Positions 13,561 through 24,369 of a stretch of DNA of 64,000 nt are shown piece by piece. Position 1 is the stretch's first letter. Every line of letters starts with the position of its first letter. A model generated the notes under the pieces. The model was not told the origin of the DNA, did no database searches, and saw only the letters and a program-made list of their open reading frames with translations. The position numbers and the translations under genes are program-made. Where the stretch lies: NCBI GenBank assembly GCA_037833965.1, contig AP031355.1, forward strand, positions 14,843,501 through 14,907,500, in the 5' to 3' direction. Origin of the DNA: Marchantia polymorpha subsp. ruderalis. Its lineage: Eukaryota > Streptophyta > Marchantiopsida > Marchantiales > Marchantiaceae.

Positions 13561-16500
13561 CTGCTGCTGGTGCTTTGCGAAGCGAGCTTCGCGCGACTCA
13601 TACGTAAGGAGGGGGGGGTACAAGGGCGGGGAAGGAAACCACGAGAGTCGTGGTCATGCACGTATTTCTAGAATCTTTAATCTGAAAGTGGGAGTTGGAG
13701 ACATGTTGAAGTCACGCACTGGATAACACGAGAGGCGATCGGCCACTGCCATCGCTCGCTCGCTCCCTTCCTTCCTTCCTTCCGTCCGTCTCGCCCAGAG
13801 GTTCTGTTCGCAGAAGGGGGTCACCAAATCCGCAAGGCCCTCGGAAAAGCAAGGGGCCCGAGCAGATAACAAAATGCAAAATGGAAACGAGTTGCGCAAC
13901 GCACAAGCTTCGCAATCAAAAGGAGGGCGATCGATGACGCCACGGATGACGCGAAGCTCGGCCACGTGGCGGACCTGGACGTCATCCGGCCGCGGGTCAG
14001 AATCTTGCTTGGTAGCCAAAAGAGGAGGACATGGTTCGAAGCCCACGAGTTGGAGTGCAGGGCAGGCAGTCCGACGACCGGTCACCGATGCTCGGCTCCG
14101 TCGGCCGTTGCTCGCCTCGCTTTCTGACCCCCGGGCCGGCGACAGCAGCAGGGCAGGGCAGTACAGTGCACGACGTGATGCGGCCATCTTGGTCCGAGTT
14201 GGAAAGAGCTGGGGAACGAGGCAGCTCGTCGAATTCAATTTATTGCGAGGCCTTGGCCGGAGGTCGTGTCTCCAGTATGATAGCCTCGGTGCATCTGTTC
14301 ATCTCATCCAACCGTCGTTTCCTCCTGGTGTCAGACGGTCACGCGTTTATCAGGTCGCCCTTCGGAGCTTCTCCCCGGCGCTGTACGTGATCCACAACCC
14401 ACCCACAGCATCTACGTCCGCGCTCAGGATCCGAGAATTCATTTCCTCGAGCATCTTCGCAAACCCATCCATGCATCCCACTGATTGCACACTACTCCTC
14501 CACCAAAAGCAGGAGGACGGTGAGTGGGTCGTGCCTTTTCCAAGCGGCGGGCTCCCAAGCGCAGCGCGAGGCGAGGTCCATGTGGAAGCGGAGCTCCCCG
14601 CGAACGCTTTCCTCGCCGGCCAGCGATTCAGCAATTCAGCAATTCGTTCCCTCGATGATCCCCGGCGCTTGGAGAATCACGACTGCTAGAGCAGATCGGC
14701 TCGGCCGCTTTTGCGAATCTTCGACGCCATGTTCGCGCTGGGCTCGCGCAACACGGGTCACCGGCCAAGCCGTGAGGGTCGCGGCTAGACGACAGAGATG
14801 ACCGGAAGTTTAAATTGGTTGGTAGGTGGTGTATAAGAATGTGTGTCAGTCATAACTCAGGCCGAAACGTGAAACATCTGTGGCAGATATCCGCCGTTTT
14901 GAAACGGACAGTCCCACATCCTTTTTTAGACGCTTCTGTCAGCAGGATTTGTTCCAATTTAGAAAGTCCAGAATCCGGAATCCGGAACCCAAATGTCCTC
15001 CCCCTCCCCCTCCCGGCTCCGCTCCCATGTCATGCCCTCTGTGCCCCCGCAGATCACATGGAATGGATATCCGCTCCCCATCCCCATCCATCCCCATCCA
15101 GAGCTCGCCGGGCTCGGGTTGTGCATCTGCCCGACCCCGCAGCGTGCATCGGCCCGGCCCGACGCCCGGCCGATCCAGGTCAACGGCGACCAGATAGGCT
15201 CTGATGCCACCCTCCACTGACGCGGCTCTGCTCGGCCCCAGTACCGCACCATTTCTACGTTGCCGCCTTTAATGCCCCCTGTCCGCGCTCCCACACACGC
15301 GCGCATGATTCCTGAGTCTAAGCTCGGGCCCTTGCCCTTCATCCTTCAGCCGAAGGGAAGGGAAGGATTTGGAGCTCCGGGCCCAAGTCCCGGATGGTCA
15401 AGTCGGTCAGGGAATCGGTCAGTCATCGGCCACGTCGTCGACTCGCGTCCTACGTCCGCGACATAGCGCGGCCTCCGCTCGTATCCAGAGTCAAGTCCGT
15501 CCAAGCGCAGGGACCGGACGGAGGGATGCGTTGTGAGCTCCCTGCGTTCCCATTCCCAGCGTTGACGCTCGAGCTCGGAGGCCGAGATTCGAGGTGCCAA
15601 GGTGTCCGGCTCACGTCGTCGGTTGGGCTAATTCCGCCGGGTCTGACGTCAGCAGCCAGACAGAAAGAGGGAGAGCTGAGTCCAAGGTCCCAGGCACAGC
15701 TCGCTCTCCTTCGCTCGGGATGCTGTGCGAGCTCGCGAGGTGCGCTCATGGAATGGAATGTGAGGATCCAGGATCTGACTACGACTGTGACTGTACAGTG
15801 AAGGGCGTGGAGCCTAGGAACCGCAGACAGAGGAGGTTTGTCCGCTTGCGGGTCTGGGTTCGCTGTTGGGGCCGGTCGCTCGCATCACCTGCTGAGCTGC
15901 TGAGCTGCTTGCCGGTGTTGCAAGCCTAGAACTAAGGGATATCGGACAGGCGGTATGAGGTAGGGATATACATGAGGACATGTGTTGCGGTACATGCGTC
16001 CTTCGTGAGGAGGTTCGGATTGCATGCTCGCTGTTTCCTCCTATTGCGACATGGGGGCCGGGGCCTGGCCAGCCCCGATCGCTCGGCACTTCTGAACCGA
16101 GCGATACATGTCCCTTCTTTCCGGGACTCTGTTGGATTAGGCCAAAACCTTGTTTCGCTTCCGATCGATGGTGGAGAGTTTTGGACTTGGTCGGCCCAAT
16201 GATGTGAATCTGCCCCATCATCACTCTGCACTCTTCAATCAGAGCCGAGCTAAACTCGGGGGTGGGGGCAGCTTCCCCCTCGCTGGCCCTCGCTCTCGCT
16301 GCCTCGGCTTCAGAGTTGGGCCTTTCTTCGTCGGATACATCTACAAAGATAGCTTCAGATCAAGAGGGCAGGCGTTTGGCCAGTGGCGGACTTCACCAAT
16401 TCTGGAGCTGATACAGCCGAGAACTACAGCCTCGGTATCTATAGATAGGTCGTATATAGCAAAACGCACAAAAGCGAAAGGGAGTCTGGGTTTGTCTGTG

Positions 16501-17369
16501 AGCTGCAAAAAGTCGAATTTCCTATTCTCCAATGATGAGGCGACCTCTACTTTAGTTCTTCAGTGGACACATGTTCACGTCCTTGTACATGGAAAACCGC
16601 ATCCGAACTGACCTCTTGTGCGACAACCCTCGACCCGGAGGCGACGTACTAGAGCCATGCAGGTTTGATACACAGGTAGGGTCCGGTTCTCAAAGTGCTG
16701 GCTTGACCGTTCTCTTGCGCCGAGGACCCTATGTCGTGTATGTTTGATATTCCAATGTTCGACGCGCTGATAGGCCTTGCAGACGAGGAACTTGTTCATG
16801 CCAACAGACTAGGTTCCTCCCTGCGACCCAGCCGATACCCCACCCCCGTGATCGCGTAAGAGACAAGGCAGCCATGAGAATCGACAATCCGCAACAACCA
16901 GACGGCGAAAACAACACCACGCAAACGGTTTGCCATCCATCATGAGGAGGAATGGGATTGGAAAATTGTGTCTTATTAAACAGCGTTGGTCACACCTCTT
17001 CCACCTTTCTGGTAGGTGACCAAAACAAGAGGTATGACAGGAACCGGTACACACCTCACCTTCGAGGAGAGTTTATAGTAAATAGAAGATAGATACAAGG
17101 TACTGTGTCAATTACAGCGTAAGAAAGTAAAGAGTGCTTTCTCTGCAGAGCACCACATCAAAGTATGTAACAATGTGAGTGATGACTAACAGTGTGTGAT
17201 AACTGTACCTGCGAGCCTTCTGGCCCGCAACTGGTTTGAAAGGTAATTCACCCTCATAAGAACAGGGCGAAAAAAGAGTGTGGGGTACAAAGAATGAAGA
17301 TGAGCTAAACTATCAATCCCACTTAAGTGTAGAACCCCAGCACTAATCATAAAAATCTACACTGTGACT
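13561..17369. other. GC-rich block without a supported gene, lying between two convergent genes
   Basis: Base composition rises sharply near 13.6 kb and falls after about 16.3 kb. Many long frames overlap on both strands, as expected for GC-rich noncoding DNA with few stop codons. None has a recognisable domain or a consistent splice chain. A (TTCC)n tract lies near 13767-13783. The block resembles the leader and promoter DNA upstream of the other genes, so a noncoding transcript is possible but not shown. Confidence 0.5.
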
Positions 17370-20300
17370 CTAATCTCGACTGGACTTGGAACCCCTAGAT
17401 GATCCGTCTGCCTTGCTTTTCTGTCTACCGTCGGGAATACTTTGCCGTGACGACTTGACAGGTACAGGGGCCGTCCCATGTGAACCGGGAGTATTGTTGT
17501 TGTGAGCAGGTCTACTGCTCCGAGACCCTCCTCCTGATGCTACTCTTTGTGTACTGCAAGCGGTAGGTACTTTTGCAAAATTTGCTGTCGCCGAACTCCC
17601 CTTTGGATTGCTTGAGTGTGTATATCCGTTGGTTTTCGCCCCTTTGTGGGCGCTCTTGGAGGAAGGTAAACCTAGTGGAGGAAGGGAAGACAGGCTCCGC
17701 CCACCGGCATCCTTGTTGCTACTCGAATCCTTCGCTGATTCTTTTGCAGCACACTTCTCCATCTTTACAGACAGGTTGCTGGTACGAGCCGCTGTATGTG
17801 AACCGCCACGCGAACTCGTAGAGACACCACCTCCACTTGAATTCCGAGGAGAAGAAATCGAAGGCTTCTCTGGGGTGTCAATCTGACTTAAACTCTTTCG
17901 TCTCTCGCTGACCAGCGCTTTACTTGGAGGTACAGATCCTGCATCCGCATTCGTCTTTCCCTCCTTTCCAGCATCTCCTCCTGGCTGTCTGTGGTTTACA
18001 GTGGTACTACTAACCCTCATGCTCTTCGTCGCCTTTTGTGTCGGTGCTCCTTGATATGGTTGAAAGACTCTCCTTCGTCTTTCTCTCTCCCCGTCGGTCT
18101 TCTCTGGCTCCAATTGTTGGAAAGTATCTTTGTGGATGGACATCAATATGTGGGCAGCTATCGATACTCCCGGTGACAATGGTACTGCTGCGTCAAACAT
18201 ATTGCCATGCAAGATTAGTGTCTGGAAGTTAAAGAACAATCATACGTTTCAGGCAAACAAACTTGGCTTTTACTCAAGCATCTCCTTCGGACTACTCCCT
18301 AGATACTATTTGTGACAATACTCGTCTTAGTGTCCACAAACACCAGGGCTAGAACGAAATACAAGAAAGAACAAATATCAAGCCTCTAAATATTTACCAG
18401 GCGACGTTGATGCCGATTCGTTTTGAGGGGGCGATGGGCACATAATTTTGATGTCGACAGACGGAAGCGCTGGTAATTGTTCTTCTTTCAGAACCGTCTC
18501 GTCAGGTTTGGGTTCTCCATTGCTCTCAACCAGCTCCTTCCCCTCTTGATCACCACCAGCCTCCTGCTTTACATCAGCTAACGGTTTGCTTTGCCGATCA
18601 CATACATCCATCTCTTGTGGTCCTAGCAAGGTAGCAGGAGTTTCTAAAGGTCTGACAGCTTCCCCACCACTTCTCTCTTGATCACACTCCATATTCTCTG
18701 CTTGCTTACCAGGTAATGTTTCTGGTCTATCTATAACAGTGACAGCAACGGCACCGTTGTCAACTCTGCAGGAGTCCACTTCCATGGGGTTTGGGGTACC
18801 CTCTGAACTAAGCACCGCAGCATTTTCCACTTGTCGTGGCTCTTCTTTGACAGATACAGTACATTCTTCGGTTGGAGGATTTGAAAGAGGAGTTGGAAGA
18901 GGAGCTGTGGGCGGAGGAGGAGAAGACGGAGGTATACACATTGCCATGGCTTCTGGTGTCTGCGCTTTCACCTTGCCGTCAAGTTTCCTCCGCCTAGAAT
19001 ATGATGACCTCGGAGATGCGTCCTCTTCAGCCCCAACTTGCGCGTCCTCTACACTCGCACCAGCTTCACATGTCGCAGCATTGCTTGGTATGGCCGGTTG
19101 AAGACTCCAGACTCGGTGATTCCATCTATAATGTTCTGCTTTCACAGGTCCGACAGGTGGATACGAACAAGGTAGAGGTGGTATACTTCGGTTCCTGTGA
19201 CACATATCAACTACTGCGCTATCCATACGGGTGTCCGAAGTAACATTCGCGTCGTTATCGCCTTGCGATTGCGCAATGAGAGACTGTAGCGACTCGCTGG
19301 GCCCGAGTTTCAGTCTCGTCATGAAATCCTCAAATGGATGTAGTGGGAGACCATCTACCTTGAAGCTGCCCACACCTTGCGTAGTTCCATTGATGGACTG
19401 CGAGCCAGCTCTCATATCCTTTTCCGATCCAGTCTGAAATGAAATACAATTCTGTCAATATGGGTGGCATCAACTCCTTCGTCATTTGAGTAAACAAGAA
19501 ACCTATAAACGACGAGTAAAGATTCATAACACATCGTGGAAGAAAACTCTTGTCAAGTACCTCAAATTTGCTTCCTGAGAGAAAATTTGCTCCCAGCACT
19601 TTCTCTACTCTCTCCTGTTGTTTGGACAGCATTTCGTCTTCGGGAGGAACAGGAGATTCCAGATCCACGAGGATTTTGGAATTTTTTGTTAACCTCGAAC
19701 CTGCGTTTTCTGCAGTTTCTCCATGAACCTCAGCCTTACTCGGACGTACTGGGAATAATTGCAAGATACCGGAGATCTTTTGATCAAGTGTCTCTTCGTC
19801 TTCGACCTTCTCGAGTTCCCGGTATTCCTTCAGGACTAATTTTGGGGCTTCGTAGCCGGCCGAAAGAAGCTCATTCAGCGGAATCTCGACCATGTACTGC
19901 CCAATATTTGCCTTCCTTGTCCTCAGGCCGTAAATATCTGGAAAACAGGGACGACATGAATCAACGGATCAGCAATGTCGTAAGCTGAAACAGTCCTTAA
20001 AGAGGGAAGCAGACTTGAAGAATGCAGAGGAACAAGGAACACACTGTGCAAGTTTCTCTCATTCTACAAAGCTTCGGTCCAAGGAAGGTCTAACATACCG
20101 AGCACACCGCCGGTCCAATCGGCTGGAAATCCATTAGCTTCCGCGACTCTCGTCGCATGGGGGACTCCGTTGTAAGGTGCGCATGGAGTCTCACTTACAG
20201 ATGGTGGAACGGGTTGTGGCTGCTTCTTCTCACCGCGTTTACTACCCTGCCCGCTCTGTCGTCTACCAGTTGACTTCTCTGCCTTCTCTGAATTTCAAGG

Positions 20301-21627
20301 AAACAAATAAATGCGTCAGAGAAGGTGCAACTGAGCAGAATCAATATTCATCCATCCGCATCAAGAATTCTATCCGAAAAAAGCCTCCACGTATTTACGA
20401 GATCCAATAAAATACTTGCAAAATTAGAAGATGGCAGACCGAACTGACCTCCAATGCTGTTGTTTTGCTGACGAGCACCACCATTGGCAGCAGTGGCCCT
20501 GCCAGTGGATTGAGCTCCACCACCTCCGCTGAGACTGCCCTCCAATACACTTCCAGTTGTAAGAGAGTCGGTCATTTGGCCTCCTCTCGTTCTCTTCCGA
20601 CCGGTTGTTGCACCACCTCTACTTCCCCTGCCACCTCCTTCTCCTCTCCCATTCCTCTTGGTTTTCTCCATGGTGCCATCTCCGAGCAGCGACGATGCCG
20701 ACTCACCAGGTGTTTGATGTTGAATTATTCCCGTCATGTTGAGTGGTGACACGGCCATTGGGTGCATGTATGGCCTTCCAATTTCCTTAAAATGTTCTTC
20801 AAGAGACCTTCCGGCGAGCCCAGCACCTGCATCGTGAACAGAGCTTTGAGTTTGGGTCTCCAAAAACTGCTCTCAGCTGGAAAGATAAGACTCATCACAA
20901 ACAAATCTATACACATCCTTGCGTGAGCACGTTTGTCCCGAAGAAACATGGACACAGTGAGGCGAAGAAGAGCATCAGCTTTGGACGAGGGGCTGAAGAG
21001 AAACTCTTCAGTCAGCCGATCAATGATAACGCCCCGAAAATTCACTCAATCAGGACATCCCAACACCCGGCCCCAGCCCCGACAGCGAGAAAGATGCATC
21101 GTTCACTCAATTGGTACGGCGCTCATCGACGGGGTACGACTTTTTTATACAACAGAAACGTTCTTATCCACGCTTGACCAGAAGTCAAACTCAAGCTCAA
21201 ACTCAAACCGAAACGCCCACCCATCCCCCCACCAGCGCACTCATTCTAGATTGGGTGCGTCCCATGGTCTGCACGAGTCCGTCCTACCAAGGGATCCCCA
21301 GGTCCCCTCACTCAGACAGACCCTGTTTGAGGTGCCCTCGCTACACGGCCGCTCGAACGATAGACAGTAGAGCGGTAGCACTGACGTCGACACGACCTGC
21401 AAAGATGGCTGAAGGAAGGTACCTTGCTGCTGAGGCACGGAAGCCCTGTCCAACGAAGCAACTGCTTTGGCATGATTCACAGGAAAGACGGGAAACGAGG
21501 TGGGCATCGGTCGATATGCTGCTCCGCCGGGCCCGCTTGCGCTGAAGGGAACTCTCATGGTATCGGAAGCCATGATTTTGTCGAACATTGCATTCGCGGT
21601 GGGGACTTGACATTCAATGTAATCCAT
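17370..21627 (-). CDS. large low-complexity nuclear-type protein, six exons, family not recognised
   Basis: Exons on the minus strand are 21627-21423, 20871-20449, 20287-20099, 19937-19561, 19433-18398 and 18221-17370, about 1026 residues if the last exon is read in its long frame. The first four joints keep frame perfectly. The start MDYIECQVP is the first in-frame ATG. Non-low-complexity blocks, likely conserved, are GRPYMHPMAVSPLNMTGII (exon 2), WTGGVLDIYGLRTRKANIGQ and IPLNELLSAGYEAPKLVLKE (exons 3-4), GLPLHPFEDFMTRLKLG (exon 5) and VPLSPGVSIAAHILMSIHKD (exon 6). They are separated by Gly/Arg-, Pro- and Ser/Lys-rich segments with basic clusters, which suggests a nuclear, perhaps chromatin- or RNA-linked, protein. 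I cannot name the family. The joint between exons 5 and 6 is one base out of phase for the long frame (see findings). Confidence 0.8.
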
Positions 21628-22264
21628 CGAGGTCGTCTTCGGTCCCAGATCTAGATAAGCACCTGCGCGGCACGGTAGGTGCTTCAACACACGCCCAGCA
21701 CGGACACGGGCGCAAGTATAGTGCCTGTCTTGGCTCACGTCGTAATGGTTGGAGATGTTTCTGCCGACTCGGTCCAGAGGCCTACTGCCTAAACAACGCA
21801 AACCAGGCGCTGCGGTACACCCTCCTGCCGCGCTCACGTCGTGAGAGTGCAGGCAAGTGACAGATAACGCTCTCTCGAACGCATATGAGATGCCTCTTTC
21901 CAAAAATGCACGGTCCTCCGAACTTCTTCTGCCATTAATTGGCCCACTACGCTTCTCTTCGGGTACGGTAGATCTGCTTTCACCACTTCTCTCCCGGCCG
22001 GCTTCACATCATAAATTCTGCATCCAGACAACCACCGAGGTGCAACGCAGAGTCAGAACACCCGTGTGAAACAGAGAAGCTGCTGCCTCGACCGGCGAGA
22101 CCAATTGCACTGAACTTCGACAGCAGCAGTCACCGCACGACACAAACGCACTAGTCAATTCCCAGCGTCGACGCAATTCCAGTACAGAGGGCCGGGAGGG
22201 GCTCATGAGCCCGGCAACACGTCCTGAAACCAGGACTCTTATAGCTAGGGGATGATGATGCCTT

Positions 22265-22311
22265 GGGTCAGGGTGGCCAAATGGCCGGCAAGTGTAAGGT
22301 CGTCGGTTCAA
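22265..22311 (+). repeat. possible tRNA-derived (SINE-like) promoter head
   Basis: TGGCCAAATGG at 22274-22284 fits an RNA polymerase III A box, and GGTTCAA at 22305-22311 fits the start of a B box, 20 bases apart. The segment cannot fold as a complete tRNA because the B box is too close and its second half is poor. No poly-A/T tail or target-site duplication was identified. Confidence 0.2.
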
Positions 22312-24048
22312 GAAAAAGAGGGGCCACCAGGCATTGAGGGCCCCTACACTGCGAGCCGGAGCGGCACGCATTCATCTGTAGGTGGCCACGACAATTTGGC
22401 AAAGAACAGACCAAGAAGGCCGACGGGGAACAAGAGGAACTCCATAGGAGCTAGTGGGACAACAAGGTCCCATAATCTGGACGCGACCTGGATTGACACC
22501 AATTTGGAGAAAATCCATGATGGTGCGAAATGCGTCGATTAGCGCAACACACAAGCCACTCGGGTGCTAAGAGGCAACGGGAAGGACTGAGGAATATGGA
22601 GGCCATTTAGGAGGCCAGCACCTATGCAATAGGTGGCTCTCCGACAAGATGGGGAGCTTTCAACCATACGGCCAAACCGGAATTTTCACCCCGCACGACG
22701 AGAGAGTCGACCGACTCGACGGGAAAATGCTAGGCTACCGAGAATAAGAAAAAGGGTCCTCAGAAGACAGGGCGGGAAGAATCAGACACCGACGATGGTC
22801 TCTGCGAGTAATCTTGCCAGCCAGCGCTTGTGCTCGAGTGATTCCGTTTCCGGGACGGCGGCCAACACAGCGACATCGGCTTGTGAACTGCAGGAGACGA
22901 GAACCGGCGAAGAATCTGTAATACCTGTGAGAAGAGGACGCCGTAGCAGCATCCAGGTTTGAACAACTCTTTTCTCGTATCTGCAAAAAGGCCCACAAGG
23001 CAAGGGCGCCATCTTTGACTCTCTCCCTCTCCCTCTCCCCCCTGGCCACTCCCTCTCTTCGCGCAATCTATCGGGACGGTCTCGACAGTGGCGTGTGACC
23101 CTCACCGCTTCCTATCCTTTCCCTCGCTGCTCTTTCACTCACTCAATGAACCTGTCTGCCGTCCGAGGCAGCCACCGCTCGCTCTTCTCACCACTTCGCT
23201 TCCACCCTGCCTCTCTCTGTCTCTGTCTCTCGCTCTCTCTATCTCTCTCGTCTGTGGGAGGATGTCTGTCTGTCTGTATATCCGTGTGTCTGTCCGTCTG
23301 TCCGTCTCTCGGCCTTCACAATCTCTAATGAGCGTTCTCGTGCTTCCTTCGTCCCTATTCGGCTTTTGCTTTCTCACAGCCTCTCGGTGGCTCTCAGCAT
23401 CTTTCTACGGCTCCCATCCTCGTTCTCCCAGCCAGCAAAAATAAACAGGCACTGGTTCCTCTTCTTCCCCTCCCTCCCTTGATTGAGCGACAGGTTGGTG
23501 CTATGCACGACACGAGTCGCTGCGGTTCATCACAAGAAGATGCAACCCAGATGTCACTACGCTGACGAGAAGCCGAGCGACCTGTCTGCTGCGAGAAGCA
23601 GCACAAGGAGGAGCGCGGCGGCGTCGTCGTCGTCGTCCACGAAGGAAAGAAGAAGAATAGGAACTCTGCAAGGCCACCACCGCACTCCAGGCGAAGGCGA
23701 CGCGAGGCAAAGCGTGAGCGAGGCAGGCCACCGAAGAACCAACGCACACTCGCAGCCTGCAGCACGGACCAGAGAAGAGGAGAGAAGGAGAGAAATGTTT
23801 CTTCAGAGCATGGGGGAGATGAGAGAGGGAGAGATAGAGCACAACTCCGACGACGACGACACAACAACAGCAACAGGCGCACCACCACAACAACAACAAC
23901 AGCACCACAGGGCAGTGATGAAAAGGAGGCAGGGAGGAAGGAAGGAGCAGAGATGGTCTGCCGAGACAGAGGAGGAGGAGGAGCAGGCGACGAGAAGGGA
24001 GGCGAAAGGAAAGGAGAGAGCGGATGGCACTGGAAGAGGGGAGGGGGA

Positions 24049-24062
24049 GGGGGGGGGGGGGG

Positions 24063-24094
<32 letters not shown>
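24049..24094. repeat. 17-G run followed by (GA)n microsatellite
   Basis: Seventeen consecutive G at 24049-24065 are followed by about 14 GA units. This all-purine strand could form a triplex or, with the nearby G runs, a quadruplex. It is also a site where assemblies often go wrong. Confidence 0.9.
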
Positions 24095-24099
<5 letters not shown>

Positions 24100-24306
24100 A
24101 GAGTGGTGCTGGTGGTGGGCCCGAAGCAAAGCGGAAGCGGAAGAGAGCCTTCGCTTCTTTTTCCTTTCCGTCTCGCCCTCGCCCTCACCCTCCTGCTTCC
24201 CTTGCCTGCCCCTCCCTTCCTGTCTGGGAAAGCAAAGCAAGCCCGAGCCGAGCCGAGCACGGCCCCGGCCCAGGCACCAACACACAGACAACAGTGGGAG
24301 GCGCTG

Positions 24307-24369
24307 CAGCAGCAGCAGCAGCAGCAGAGGAGGAGGAGGAGGAGGTGGCTGGCTGGCTGGCTGGCTGGC
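24307..24369. repeat. compound (CAG)7-(AGG)n-(GGCT)n microsatellite
   Basis: Three short tandem repeats abut one another: CAG at 24307-24327, AGG-type to about 24345, and GGCT to 24369. No supported exon contains them. Confidence 0.85.

Noticed and set aside
13654-16611. Many long overlapping frames on both strands
   Set aside because: GC-rich DNA has few stop codons. The frames contradict one another, mostly start with non-ATG codons and show no domain or splice chain.
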